Assembly: GCF_030770395.1 (NCBI RefSeq)
Contig: NZ_CP132480.1
Location: forward strand, 5,222,857 to 5,286,856
Reading direction: 5' to 3'
Length of the DNA stretch: 64,000 nucleotides
From: Telluria beijingensis
Lineage (GTDB): Bacteria; Pseudomonadota; Gammaproteobacteria; Burkholderiales; Burkholderiaceae_D
Below, one piece after another: positions 17,049-26,040 of this stretch (within the stretch, counting starts at the first letter, position 1; every line of letters begins with the position of its first letter). The notes under the pieces are model-generated. The model worked only from the letters and a program-made list of their open reading frames with translations. It was not told the DNA's origin and did no database searches. A program made the position numbers and the translations under genes.

Positions 17049-20000
17049 TGAAATGCCTCCTCTTCAACGACTTTCGTCGCCAGCGGCTTGTTGCCATTGA
17101 TTGCGTCGTCCAGGTGGCCTGCTGCATCCATCGCATGCTTGGCGATCGAGTAGTTCTCGGCGCTGTTGGTGGTGCGCAGCAGGGCGACTTCTGCCCGCAG
17201 CGCACGCACCTCGGCGACGAGCACCTCGTTGCCCTGCTCCGGGCTGGCCAGGCGGCGCATCAGCTCGCGGTTGTCAGCCGCAGGGATGATGCGTTCGTCC
17301 TCGTGGACCATTGCCGGCATGTCGTACGGCACGCGGTTGGTGCCGACGGCGAACCCGCGCAGCTTCTTCTCGTCGCTGCCCAGCATCGCCTCGCGGATGG
17401 TGGCGGCCGACATCCCGCCGTTCATCTGCTTGACCCAGAACTGCAGGCCGCTGGCGTCGGCCGGGCGCCCGAAGATTTCCTGGTAGAGCTTCTGGATCTG
17501 CGCCTCGGGCGAGTTCTTGATGCCTCCCAGGATGGTGTCGAGCGAGACACCGCTGGCCGCCTTGTCCTTCCAGAACTCCAGCCCTGCCGCATCCGGCGCC
17601 CGGCCCAGCGACGACTTGTACGCGTCGCTGATTGCCGAGCTGGCGGAATTGACCGGGTTTGCGCCGGCGGCCAGCACCGCGCCGCGCAGCGCCTCAAGGG
17701 CCTGCTCGATCGAGATGCCCGTGACGCTGATGCCCTTGAGGACGTCAATCTGCTCCTGCTCGCGTTCGAGCATCAGGTCGTACTGCTTGACCTGGTCCTC
17801 CAGCCGCTCGAGGCCGCGCTCCTCCACCGACAGCGCCTTGTCCGTCAGGCCCGACAGGTCTTCGATACCGTTGCGGGTAGCGTAGAAATCCCTGAGGTAG
17901 TCCTCTTGCGTGGCGAACAGCGCGGCGGAATCCCGGCTGACCACCGACAGGGCATTGCGCAGGTCGTCCGCATCGGGCAGCTTGCCGCTCGCTTTCGCGA
18001 TGGCCAGCGCCGCCTGGATTTGCGCCTGCGCGGCGGCGCGGTCTTCAGCCTCGCGGCCGGATACCGTCATGCCGTCCAGGGTGGACCGCAGGGACTGCGA
18101 CAGCGCGCCGATCTTCTGGATCGCCTGCGTGCGGACGTTGATTTCCTCCTGCATCGCCTTCTTCTGGCGCTCGACCACCTTCTGGAGCACCGAGAACGCA
18201 CCGTCCACGCCAGCCATCAGCGCGGCTGCATCCGTTTTCACCTGCTCGGTCGCCTTAGCGGCGGCTTGCAGGCCCCACAGTTGCAGCGTCGCGCCGCGCA
18301 GCGCCGGGTCTAGCGCCGCCAAGGCGTTGGCCTGCTGCTGCGCCAGCACCGCGGCCATACCTGCGGCGTCGCCAGTCACCTCGTAAATCTCAGCCTGGAT
18401 GCCGAGCAGCGAGTTTGCCGTTTCCAGCGCCGCCGCTGCCGCCTCATCGGCCGCCGTCTTGGCCTTCACAGCCTGTATCTGGTCGAACAGCGCGCGGTTG
18501 CTCTCGTCGAGCGCAGCGCGTTGCTTCGCTTGCAGTTCGGTCGACGTCATGGTCAGCGAATCCAGCTCGTCTTGCAGCTGGCCGCGCTCCTGCATGACGC
18601 TGGCCGCTAGGGTGGCGGCAGCCTCGGCAGCCGTGTCGCTGGCTTGCTTCAGGTAGTCCGACACCAGCTTGTATTGCGGGCCCAGCGCGAGCAGCTCCGA
18701 ATACGTCTGGGCGCCGCTCTCGGTCGCCAGCGCGCCCGACTTCACCAGGCCCTGCACCGCCTCCTTGAATTGCTCGGAGGTGGTGATGCCAGCGAACCCG
18801 AGCTTGGCCAGCCGCTCGTTAAGCGGACCCTGGATGATCGCGATCCGCTCCGCCTGCGAAAGGAAATTGTCGTTGAAGAACGTCGTCTGCGTCGCCAGTG
18901 CATCGATGCCACCGGCGAGCGCCACCAGCCGCTCGCGCGCAGTTATCGAATCCCGACCCACCGCGCCGAACGCAACCTGCGACGTGGTGCCCATCGCCAG
19001 CAGGATCTGGTCGACCGCGCTGAAGTTGACCGCCAAGCGTTGGAGCGTGGCCGATGCCTGCTCGCCCTGCGCCTGAAACTTGCCGATCTCCGGCAGCAGT
19101 TCGGCCGCCACCGTGTTGGCAACGCCGGCGAAGAACTCGGCGATCGCCGCCTGGTTGGCGGCCTCATCCTTGCCGAGCGCGATTTTGATGGTCTGCGACC
19201 GGGCCGCGATGCTTGCAGCGTTCAAACCCAGGACCTCGGCGAAGTCCGCTGATGCTGTCTTGATCGCGTCGTAGGCCGAGGTCAGGCCTGCGGCGAACTC
19301 GGCGCCGACCGGGTTGCGATCGCTGCCTTTCTTGTCGCTGCGGAACCAGCCGCCCTTCTTCACCCAGTCGGCATCCATCGTGCCGGTGAAGCCGCCAGCG
19401 CCGAGCGAGCCGTTGAGGGTCTGCTCGCCACTGTACTCTTTCGGGCCGCGGCCGAATGCCGCCTTGCCGATCGAGACGACCGCCAGCGCGCCGGCCACCC
19501 AGGGCGCAGCCGCGGCCAGCCCGGACAGGCCCGATGCAATGCCGCTGGCGATGTTCGGCCCGACGACGCTCGCGATGCCGTTGCCGATGTTCATGCCAAG
19601 CGCCGACGTCAGGCCGGAGCCAATGCCGGCGCCATTCAGGCCGCCAGCCAGACTGCCGAGGAAGCCGGTACCGAGGCCGCCGGCCAGCGTGGCGCCGCCA
19701 GTGGCCAGACCGTACAGATTCGACAGGCCACTGGCAGCGCTCACCAAGCCGCCCGCCGCGCTGGCCGCACCGACCGCACCACCACCCAGACCCAGGGAGT
19801 TCGTCAGCCCGGCAGCCAGCGGGCTGACCGCCGCCGAGATGATGGGGCGCAGCACCAGAGTGCCGAACATATTCTTCAGCGTGGAGACCAGGTTCTCGCC
19901 GAAGTCCTTCCCGCTTTCGAACCCGCGCAGCAGCGCGTCGGTGAGCGACTGCTCGATCGATTCCGAGGCGCGCTTCCATTCCTCTGCGGCCTTCTTCGCC

Positions 20001-22186
20001 GCGTCAACCTGCTCCATCGCATCGATGGCGGCCGAGTTGCGCTTCTTCGCGTCGATGAGCTTTTCCAGCGTCTCGATCTCATCGAGCGTCAGCCCAAGCG
20101 TCGAACGCTGGGCCAGTTGCTCCTCCAAGCGCGCCAGTTCCAGCTGCTCGACGGCCGACTTGGTCAGACCGTATGTGCGCGCCAGTTCTTCGTTGCGGAT
20201 CGCTTCCGCCTCGGCGTCCTGCACCCGCTTCGCATAGACAGAACTTGTCGCCTCCAGGCCTCTGGAATACTCGGCCTGGAAGTCACTCAACTCCTTCGCT
20301 GCGCGCAGACGATCCTGCTCCGCCTGCTTAGCGAACGGCTGCTGGCCAATGTATTTCTCGACCGTGGCCACGTACTCGGCCAGCGATTGCTTGCCAGCCT
20401 TGTAGCCGGCATAGAGCTTGCCCAAGTCGGCGTAGAAGTTCGGATCGATACTGGCGGTCTTGCCGTTGATGCGGTCGAGTAGCGCCTCGTATTCCTGAGC
20501 AGCCTTCGCCGCTTTTTCGACACCTTTATCGGCACCGGAAGAGTAAGTCAGGTCACCTTGAACGCGGTCGCCGAGGTCACCGTCGCCAGCCCCACCACGG
20601 CCGGCCAAGCGGGCCCGATAGGCCGCTTCGAAAGCATCTGACGGCGCCTTGCCCAGGCTCTCAATGCTAGCCTGCCCATCCAAAATTGCTTGCCTGAGAT
20701 CGGCATAGGATTTCTTGACGTCCTTGAGACCGTCACCGCCGGTGAAGGATTCATATGCAGCTTCAATCGGGCTGATAAGTGCGAGGTCATTTACGATTGC
20801 AAATCCGGCGCGCACCGCCTTCAGTGCGTCCCACGCGATTCTGGTCGATCGCACGAAAGTCGCTACCGCATCCGATGCCTTCGCAAACCCAAGCCCCAGG
20901 TCGTCCGCCCAGTCTGACCAGTCGCCCTTCTCCAGCTTCGCCTGCTGGTTGTAGACGTCCGAGAAGGTCCCGACCAAGTCGCGCAGCGTCGGCGCGACAT
21001 CGACTGCCACCGAAGTGACAAACCCCTTCAGGTCCATCGTCAGCCAGCCGATGTGATCCTGGAACTCCGCGGCGGCGCCGGCGGCTTCGCCGGATGTTCC
21101 GGTGACCTTGCCATAGTTCTCAGCGAGGTCATTGAGGAAAGGCAGCAAGTCGGCGCCAGACTTGCCAATCAGATCATTGATCAGCGCTGTCTTCGAGGCA
21201 CTATCGTTGTAGCCCGACAGCTTCGTTGCAGCGTCGACCAGCACAACAGATGGGTCACGCAGGCCGCCCGCGGCGTCCCTGGACGAAACGCCCAGCGCCT
21301 TGAGCGCTTTCTGCACCTTGCTGCTATCTTCATCCAAGTCGGCCATGCCCTTGGACAGCTTAGTTAGGGCGCCGTCGATGGCGACCATATCGGTGCCGAA
21401 CACGGTGGCAAGCTTCTGGATCTTCGACAGACTTTCGACCGAAGACCCGGTCTTCTGCGCCATATCGTCGAGCTCAGCCAGCTCGTTGAATGCGACGTTG
21501 ACCAGTGCAGCGCCCGCTACTGCCGCGGCTGCAACAGCCGCACCGACAGCAAGCAACGTGGTTTTGTAGCCCTCGGCGCTTTCGCTCAAGCTGCCGAACG
21601 ACGACTCACCAGCCTGTTCTTGCTGGCGAAGCTGCTCAATCATTTCCGCTGCAGCCTCGCTTACGCCCAGTTGCTGAGCGCGCAACGCCGCCAACTCGGA
21701 TGCGGACTTACCAATGCCTTCGGTGCGCGCGCGCAGGCCCTCAAGAAAATTCGTCGATTCATCCAGTCTTCGCTGGGCCTCAGCGGCGAGCGCACTCTTC
21801 TTCGTCATCTCATCGAGCTGATTCAGGAAGGGGCGCAGCGCGTTGACATCAAGTCCGCGTGAGTTTGCCAGGGCCTCGTAATACTGGGCCGAGCCCTTGG
21901 CACCCGCATTCATCGTCGCCAGGGTTCTCTGAATCGAATCGGCCATGCTTTTCGTGGCGCGATCCATACGGCCGGCGGCCACCCCTGCGCCGTCACCGGC
22001 AGCCTCCAATCCAGGCGTGCGCGCGACTTCCTCCAGGGCAGTCGCGGTCCGTTTCGCCGTGGCGCCAAGGTTATCCAGGTTCTTCCCGGTGCGGTTGGCG
22101 CCCTCCTCGATCTTGCGAAGGCCCGCGTCGACACCACTGCCATCGACGTCCACGCGGATGGTTGCGTTATTTACGATGTCGCTCAT
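17045..22186 (-). CDS. Tail tape measure protein with two DUF4214 repeats
   Basis: 1713 aa, the longest gene. Tape measure proteins set tail length and help DNA pass into the cell. Coiled-coil N-terminus, a membrane segment near residue 215 (TLLAVGAAVAAAAVAGAALV), long helical stretches, and a Gly/Ala-rich hydrophobic region near 790-910. Near residues 1518-1609 there are two copies of a DUF4214-like unit (SSLGRAPDAAGLEFW and EIFGRPADASGLQFW), a domain better known from secreted surface proteins. A typical C-terminus follows (AVGTNRVPYDMPAMVHEDE). GAAAG precedes ATG 22186; a terminator lies just upstream. Confidence 0.92.
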   Translation of the reverse strand: MSDIVNNATIRVDVDGSGVDAGLRKIEEGANRTGKNLDNLGATAKRTATALEEVARTPGLEAAGDGAGVAAGRMDRATKSMADSIQRTLATMNAGAKGSAQYYEALANSRGLDVNALRPFLNQLDEMTKKSALAAEAQRRLDESTNFLEGLRARTEGIGKSASELAALRAQQLGVSEAAAEMIEQLRQQEQAGESSFGSLSESAEGYKTTLLAVGAAVAAAAVAGAALVNVAFNELAELDDMAQKTGSSVESLSKIQKLATVFGTDMVAIDGALTKLSKGMADLDEDSSKVQKALKALGVSSRDAAGGLRDPSVVLVDAATKLSGYNDSASKTALINDLIGKSGADLLPFLNDLAENYGKVTGTSGEAAGAAAEFQDHIGWLTMDLKGFVTSVAVDVAPTLRDLVGTFSDVYNQQAKLEKGDWSDWADDLGLGFAKASDAVATFVRSTRIAWDALKAVRAGFAIVNDLALISPIEAAYESFTGGDGLKDVKKSYADLRQAILDGQASIESLGKAPSDAFEAAYRARLAGRGGAGDGDLGDRVQGDLTYSSGADKGVEKAAKAAQEYEALLDRINGKTASIDPNFYADLGKLYAGYKAGKQSLAEYVATVEKYIGQQPFAKQAEQDRLRAAKELSDFQAEYSRGLEATSSVYAKRVQDAEAEAIRNEELARTYGLTKSAVEQLELARLEEQLAQRSTLGLTLDEIETLEKLIDAKKRNSAAIDAMEQVDAAKKAAEEWKRASESIEQSLTDALLRGFESGKDFGENLVSTLKNMFGTLVLRPIISAAVSPLAAGLTNSLGLGGGAVGAASAAGGLVSAASGLSNLYGLATGGATLAGGLGTGFLGSLAGGLNGAGIGSGLTSALGMNIGNGIASVVGPNIASGIASGLSGLAAAAPWVAGALAVVSIGKAAFGRGPKEYSGEQTLNGSLGAGGFTGTMDADWVKKGGWFRSDKKGSDRNPVGAEFAAGLTSAYDAIKTASADFAEVLGLNAASIAARSQTIKIALGKDEAANQAAIAEFFAGVANTVAAELLPEIGKFQAQGEQASATLQRLAVNFSAVDQILLAMGTTSQVAFGAVGRDSITARERLVALAGGIDALATQTTFFNDNFLSQAERIAIIQGPLNERLAKLGFAGITTSEQFKEAVQGLVKSGALATESGAQTYSELLALGPQYKLVSDYLKQASDTAAEAAATLAASVMQERGQLQDELDSLTMTSTELQAKQRAALDESNRALFDQIQAVKAKTAADEAAAAALETANSLLGIQAEIYEVTGDAAGMAAVLAQQQANALAALDPALRGATLQLWGLQAAAKATEQVKTDAAALMAGVDGAFSVLQKVVERQKKAMQEEINVRTQAIQKIGALSQSLRSTLDGMTVSGREAEDRAAAQAQIQAALAIAKASGKLPDADDLRNALSVVSRDSAALFATQEDYLRDFYATRNGIEDLSGLTDKALSVEERGLERLEDQVKQYDLMLEREQEQIDVLKGISVTGISIEQALEALRGAVLAAGANPVNSASSAISDAYKSSLGRAPDAAGLEFWKDKAASGVSLDTILGGIKNSPEAQIQKLYQEIFGRPADASGLQFWVKQMNGGMSAATIREAMLGSDEKKLRGFAVGTNRVPYDMPAMVHEDERIIPAADNRELMRRLASPEQGNEVLVAEVRALRAEVALLRTTNSAENYSIAKHAMDAAGHLDDAINGNKPLATKVVEEEAFQ

Positions 22187-22196
22187 CTTTCGCCCA

Positions 22197-22223
22197 TAAA
22201 AAAACCACCCCGAAGGGTGGTTT
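22197..22223 (-). terminator. Intrinsic terminator immediately before tape measure gene
   Basis: Arms AAACCACCC and GGGTGGTTT with a 4-base loop, then seven T on the minus strand. It ends the transcript of the 22241 gene and lies 11 bases before the tape measure start, in the middle of the tail operon. Confidence 0.8.
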
Positions 22224-22240
22224 GTTTTAGTTTCAAAAAT

Positions 22241-22594
22241 CTAGTCCAAGCTTTTGTCAGGCTTGGGCTTAGGCTCCAGGCACACGTCGTGCACCAAACC
22301 GCGCATGTAGGGCTTGGGCGGAACCTGCCTTGCGAAGACCACTCCCTGCTTGTCTCGTAGCTCGAGGTATTTAATCCGGCAGTTCACCACTGCCATGTAA
22401 GGAGATTTGGTGACGCCTTTGGGGCCACCCGTCGCCATGGTGAACGAGCGCAGGTCGCCATTGCTACGAACCGATTTGGTCTCGTAACAAGCAGCGGCCT
22501 TGGTATCCGGGTCCTGTCTGCACGAAAGTTTCGGCGAAGCCATCGCATTTGCGGCCAGCAGGACGGTTATAAATAATAGTGCGCGCTTCATCAC
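22241..22594 (-). CDS. Small exported protein inserted in tail operon
   Basis: 117 aa with a cleavable signal peptide (ALLFITVLLAANAMA). The mature part has four Cys (SCRQD, ACYET, NCRIK, DVCLE), likely two disulfides, and a Pro/Lys-rich tail. No family was recognised. It has its own terminator and is divergent from the plus-strand gene at 22678; together they look like a cargo pair placed between tape measure and tail chaperone genes. The alternative start is ATG 22591. Confidence 0.65.
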   Translation of the reverse strand: MMKRALLFITVLLAANAMASPKLSCRQDPDTKAAACYETKSVRSNGDLRSFTMATGGPKGVTKSPYMAVVNCRIKYLELRDKQGVVFARQVPPKPYMRGLVHDVCLEPKPKPDKSLD

Positions 22595-22677
22595 TCCTCC
22601 ATATATGGAAGAGCAATGTTACACCAGCACGAAAGGATGCTATCGTTTACAAACAGGCAACTAACTTTGTTACCACC

Positions 22678-23370
22678 ATGATCGACCATTTTACGATTCA
22701 CGAAGTCTTCCATGACCAGCTACACGAATGCGAGGAAGGCGACGAGTTCACGCTGTGGACTAGGCCGGAGGCGCCCCTCATTTATGCATACCGCGACGGG
22801 ACCATCGGCGGCCAGGGCAAGGTGGTCGCAATCAGTAAGCTCGATAATCCGAAGCTGGTAGAAATGATGGACGCGGGCTGGTTGGTCGATCTAACGCTTT
22901 TACAGAAAGGGGAGCGTCTACGCTTCCAGCTCACGGCAGAACCGCCGGATCCGCCCGAGGTCGCGGCCAAGAAGGCCGCAGCCTATGAAGCCTCTCTGCG
23001 GGATGAGGTGCGCGCGCTCCTGACGCGCCCGTATCGCCCCGTCAAACGCGAGTTGAGCGTTCAAGTTAGGTCACGCGAAGGCCGAAAATTCCGGGTCGGT
23101 GAATCGATGTCATTGCCACTTCGGACGCTGGATCAGCGCCTGGAGAAACACGCCTATGATGTGCGATTTGTGGGCGAGAGCGGCACAGTAGGCTGGGTGA
23201 TCGGCAATACCGAACTCCGGCAGCGTATCCTTCGAGCACAGTTCAGCGGCTATGAAATCAGTGCAGTAGTTACCGCTGTATGGGCAGAGCCTGCTTATTG
23301 CGGTTCTGACGCTCCCTTCAGTAGGGAGGAGCAGTGCACGGCGACTGTTTTCTTCAACGAGAAGACGTGA
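22678..23370 (+). CDS. Unknown protein on opposite strand within tail operon
   Basis: 230 aa from ATG 22678 (MIDHFTIHEVFHDQLHECEEGDEFTLW); upstream in-frame starts look like leader sequence. The protein may hold two related beta-rich halves, each opening with a hydrophobic/charged block (GDEFTLWTRP and FRVGESMSLPL), joined by a helix near AAKKAAAYEASLRDEV. No domain recognised. Its strand is opposite to all neighbours and it separates two tail genes that are adjacent in related phages, so it is a probable moron gene, perhaps expressed in the lysogen. Confidence 0.65.
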   Translation: MIDHFTIHEVFHDQLHECEEGDEFTLWTRPEAPLIYAYRDGTIGGQGKVVAISKLDNPKLVEMMDAGWLVDLTLLQKGERLRFQLTAEPPDPPEVAAKKAAAYEASLRDEVRALLTRPYRPVKRELSVQVRSREGRKFRVGESMSLPLRTLDQRLEKHAYDVRFVGESGTVGWVIGNTELRQRILRAQFSGYEISAVVTAVWAEPAYCGSDAPFSREEQCTATVFFNEKT

Positions 23371-23390
23371 CCTGATCATCTCCCACCCGG

Positions 23391-23651
23391 TCACCCCTTG
23401 CTGCGCATGGCCTCGAGGGCTGCGCCTTCCATGATCTGCAGGTCTTCGTCGAGCTGGTTATATTCCTCGGGCGTCAGACCCATCCGATCCATCCGGTTGT
23501 AGGCCACAAGGAAGTTCAGCGCGATCGGCCCGCCCATCGGGGCCAGGACCCACTGCCGCTGCATGCCGCAGAACATTTGGTAGGCCTGGAAGTTCTCCGG
23601 CCAGATTTCAACGGTCTCCGCCGCCAAGTCCTCCCGCCTCAGGCCCGCCAC
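23391..23651 (-). CDS. DUF1799-like part of the tail chaperone fusion
   Basis: 86 aa from the first ATG in frame. VEIWPENFQAYQMFCGMQRQWVLAPMGG matches DUF1799 phage proteins. The open frame extends upstream to the slip site at 23708, and the conserved fold probably starts there, so this is best seen as the T domain of the frameshift product and not a separate gene. Confidence 0.6.
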   Translation of the reverse strand: MAGLRREDLAAETVEIWPENFQAYQMFCGMQRQWVLAPMGGPIALNFLVAYNRMDRMGLTPEEYNQLDEDLQIMEGAALEAMRSKG

Positions 23652-24022
23652 TGCCAGCTCGGCGTCGGTGGGCTCCGAAGTGTAGAAGGCCTCGGCGACG
23701 GCCCTTAGTTTTTTGCGCGGGCGCCGGTGATCTCAGCGATGTACTTGTCGAGGATCGCGCGCGCAGCGCCCATGTAGCGCTGCACCAGTTTCTCGACCTG
23801 GTCCTTGTTGAAAGTCTCTTCCAGGTCCCAGCCTGCCAAGATGTCCATGAGGGCATCGACGTCTTCGGCGCCGGCCAGATTCTCGATGAATTCCTTGAAG
23901 TCGTCGCGGTTCATCCATTTAAAGGTGAACTCGACGTCGGCAGTTTTGCCGCCCGGGACTGGGATCGCGACGATGGCGGCGAAGGTGGCGGCGGTGGCCA
24001 GGGAAAGTTTTGCTTTTGCCAT
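23391..24022 (-). CDS. Tail assembly chaperone, -1 frameshift fusion (G-T type)
   Basis: Translation from ATG 24022 reads the short chaperone; a -1 slip on A-AAA-AAC (23708-23714), just before its TAA, continues into the DUF1799 frame without a stop and ends at 23391, giving about 210 aa. The joined part starts L-R-A-V-A-E-A-F-Y. This is the lambda G/GT strategy: a small amount of fusion recruits the tape measure and the short form coats it. The DUF1799 frame has no credible independent start upstream of its conserved region. Confidence 0.85.
23705..24022 (-). CDS. Tail assembly chaperone, short (G-type) form
   Basis: 105 aa, ends ARAKN at the slippery site. A beta-rich N-terminus (VAIPVPGGKTADVEFTFKW) followed by helices (RDDFKEFIENL, LMDILAGWDL, AARAILDKYIAEI) fits tail assembly chaperones that sit between the tail tube and tape measure genes. 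Most ribosomes should stop at TAA 23705-23707; a few shift into the next frame. Confidence 0.82.
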   Translation of the reverse strand: MAKAKLSLATAATFAAIVAIPVPGGKTADVEFTFKWMNRDDFKEFIENLAGAEDVDALMDILAGWDLEETFNKDQVEKLVQRYMGAARAILDKYIAEITGARAKN

Positions 24023-24045
24023 GATGATTTTCTTTCGAGAGGGAG

Positions 24046-24078
24046 ATAAAAAGACCCGCGAGGCGCTACCCCGCGGGC
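24046..24078 (-). terminator. Intrinsic terminator after tail tube gene
   Basis: Stem CCCGCG/CGCGGG with an 11-base loop and TCTTTTTATC on the minus strand, between tail tube and tail chaperone genes. It would lower expression of chaperone relative to tube, as their stoichiometry demands. Confidence 0.6.
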
Positions 24079-24118
24079 GTAGAAGGTCAGCGCCGTTCGG
24101 CGCCGACTGGCAACGGGT

Positions 24119-24751
24119 TTAGTAGCGAACGACCTTGTTCTGCAGCGAGAAGATCGACTTCACGGCCATCACGCTGCCCTTGCCCAGGCTGGGCGACTCG
24201 TTGAACGAGCAGTAGCCGGCATACAGCAGCACACCGCCGCCCGGGATCAGGCCGCGCAGGCAGGTCAGTTTCACGCCGTCCGACACCGCCTTCAGGGCGG
24301 CGTGGTGCGGGAGCGACTTGTCGTCGGCGGTGGTCAAGGTGACCGTGGTGGCGGTGAAGCCGTCGGGCAGCATGACTGGCATGTTGGTATCGAGCAGCGG
24401 CACCTCGACAGTCTTTCCGTCGCCGCCGGACACTTCGGCGCTCACCACGCCGGTGACTGGAACCCAGGTCGTGATTTTGCGCACGGTGCCGGTGCCGGCG
24501 CCGGCCGGGAACAGGCTGGTGTCGGTGGTGTCCAGGCCTTCCAGGGTGAAGGTGGTGCCGCTGGCCGCTTTCAGGCGGAACACGCGGCCGGTAGCGGCAC
24601 TCCAGCCGCCGGTGTATTCCACGAAGTCGCCGACTGCGAAGGTGTTGGTCGCGGAGGCCACCGCCTCGGCGGCATTGGTGATCGCGGTGATGCTGACAGC
24701 GGCAGCGAATGCGCTCGCCACGGCGAACGCAATGTTGTTGGGCAGTTGCAT
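24119..24751 (-). CDS. Major tail tube protein
   Basis: 210 aa, beta-rich, no enzymatic motif. It runs from MQLPNNIAFAVASAF to FSLQNKVVRY, with GTTFTLEGLDTTDTSLFPAG and a VPVTGVVSAEVSGGDGKTVEVP stretch like the tube proteins of HK97-type phages. Position between DUF3168 completion protein and the chaperone pair supports it. It would be the most abundant tail protein, polymerised into the tube. Confidence 0.82.
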   Translation of the reverse strand: MQLPNNIAFAVASAFAAAVSITAITNAAEAVASATNTFAVGDFVEYTGGWSAATGRVFRLKAASGTTFTLEGLDTTDTSLFPAGAGTGTVRKITTWVPVTGVVSAEVSGGDGKTVEVPLLDTNMPVMLPDGFTATTVTLTTADDKSLPHHAALKAVSDGVKLTCLRGLIPGGGVLLYAGYCSFNESPSLGKGSVMAVKSIFSLQNKVVRY

Positions 24752-24787
24752 AGGTGCCTTTCAGGGGTAAGCGCCCGGCGAACGGGC

Positions 24788-24822
24788 AAAGAAAAAGCCG
24801 CCTGGCTTTCGCGAGGCGGCTT
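24788..24822 (-). terminator. Intrinsic terminator before tail tube gene
   Basis: Perfect 9-bp arms AAGCCGCCT/AGGCGGCTT with a 10-base loop and a TTTTTCTTT tract on the minus strand, between the DUF3168 gene and the tail tube gene. Confidence 0.78.
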
Positions 24823-24842
24823 GGGGTTCGGGTGATGCTGGG

Positions 24843-25193
24843 TCAGCAGAAAATCTGGAAGTCCTGTGCAGTTCCGCGGAGGTCGGTCTGTTCGTCGTAG
24901 GTGGCCAGGCGGCCGGTTACGACCTCGACCTGCAGGTGGTGAGCAGAACGCATGGCATCTTCGATCAGCATTCCAAGTGCCGACGCCTCGGTGCGGCGCT
25001 CAGCCCAGACGTTGACCTGCATGCGCACCGACTGCTTATCGGGGCGATCTCCGCTCAGGAAGTTGATCGGCGCACCACCCACACATTGGTAGGTGATGTA
25101 TGGCTTCACGGTGTCGAGCGGCGCGACGTCTGGGAAGACGCGGCCGCCGGCCATCGACTGAAGCACGCTGTAGATATGCTCTTCTGGGGTCAT
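24843..25193 (-). CDS. DUF3168 tail completion protein
   Basis: 116 aa with the DUF3168 pattern: MTPEEHIYSVLQ, RVFPDVAP, KPYITYQCVGG, then QVNVWAERRTEASALGMLIEDAM. Proteins of this family cap the tail tube and join it to the head. It overlaps the gp10-like gene by 4 bases. Confidence 0.85.
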   Translation of the reverse strand: MTPEEHIYSVLQSMAGGRVFPDVAPLDTVKPYITYQCVGGAPINFLSGDRPDKQSVRMQVNVWAERRTEASALGMLIEDAMRSAHHLQVEVVTGRLATYDEQTDLRGTAQDFQIFC

Positions 25194-25738
25194 GATTTCT
25201 TGGAGTTCCTCGCGATCTGTTCGGCTAGGGTGCGCGTCATGACGTCGACGGCCTCTTGCTTCTTGCTCTCGTAGGCCGGCCGCATAAACGGGTACGCCGG
25301 AACGGTTGCGCTACCGTTCTCGAGCTTCGCGGCCTGCTTTGCCCAGTACTTCGCCTCGCGGGCTCTATGCGTCTTCCAGCCCACCACGCGCCCTGTCTTT
25401 TTGCTCACGGTCTTGTTCCTCCGGACCTTGGCATGGCCATCCTCAACGAAGCGCCAATAAAACGCGTCCTGGCCGCCGAAGCGGCCCGATCTGACGGTCA
25501 CCAGATACACCTGCCGCGTGGCGCCGTCCGATTCTTCCGTCACCCGTTTGACGATAATATTTCGATGGATCGTGAAGGTCTTGGCGCGCTCAAGCGCATT
25601 GCGCTTCGCCTCTTCGCGGAACAGCTCGGCACCGGAGAATCCCGTCACGCGTAGCGTCTCCTCGCCGGCGCCGCTGCGGATCTGGTCGACCGTCTGCTGG
25701 ACAGCGGCGGCCAGGCTCGAATGATCGAGGTCCATCAT
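25190..25738 (-). CDS. HK97 gp10-family head-tail protein
   Basis: 182 aa. Helical start (LAAAVQQTVDQIRSG), then VTGFSGAELFREEAKRNALERAK and a DAFYWRFVEDGHAKV block, and a C-terminal PAYPFMRPAYESKKQEAVDVM, the hallmark of gp10-like neck proteins. Gene order (gp6-like, head closure, gp10-like, DUF3168, tube) is the standard one. It starts with tandem ATG codons overlapping the previous stop. Confidence 0.85.
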   Translation of the reverse strand: MMDLDHSSLAAAVQQTVDQIRSGAGEETLRVTGFSGAELFREEAKRNALERAKTFTIHRNIIVKRVTEESDGATRQVYLVTVRSGRFGGQDAFYWRFVEDGHAKVRRNKTVSKKTGRVVGWKTHRAREAKYWAKQAAKLENGSATVPAYPFMRPAYESKKQEAVDVMTRTLAEQIARNSKKS

Positions 25739-26040
25739 TTGACGCTCTCGCAGACCAGGAACATGAAGTCGCGGTCGTTCGAATCGGGCAGCACCGCCTG
25801 GACGTCATATATGACGCCCTGGTGACGTGCGCGCATGGACGCGTCCACGTCGCGCGCCGCCCGGATCCTGATCGAGCACTTCACGATCGACACGTCGGCA
25901 TTGGCGCGCATGGCCTCGGCGCCGGACTGAAACTTTACATTCGCCCACACCGTGCGCAGCACCGACCAGCTTTCCACCGGCTGGCCAGCGCCGTCTCGGC
26001 CGGCCGCGCGCTTTAGCAGCGCCACTCGGTCGTTCATCAT
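25735..26040 (-). CDS. Head closure / head-tail joining protein
   Basis: 101 aa of the small beta-barrel head-tail joining family: RVALLKRAAGRDGAGQPVESW, TVWANVKFQSGAEAMRA, SIRIRAARDVDASMR, IYDVQAVLPDSNDRDFM. These stopper proteins close the portal channel after packaging and take the tail. Tandem ATG codons at 26040 and 26037; it overlaps both neighbours. Confidence 0.85.
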   Translation of the reverse strand: MMNDRVALLKRAAGRDGAGQPVESWSVLRTVWANVKFQSGAEAMRANADVSIVKCSIRIRAARDVDASMRARHQGVIYDVQAVLPDSNDRDFMFLVCESVK

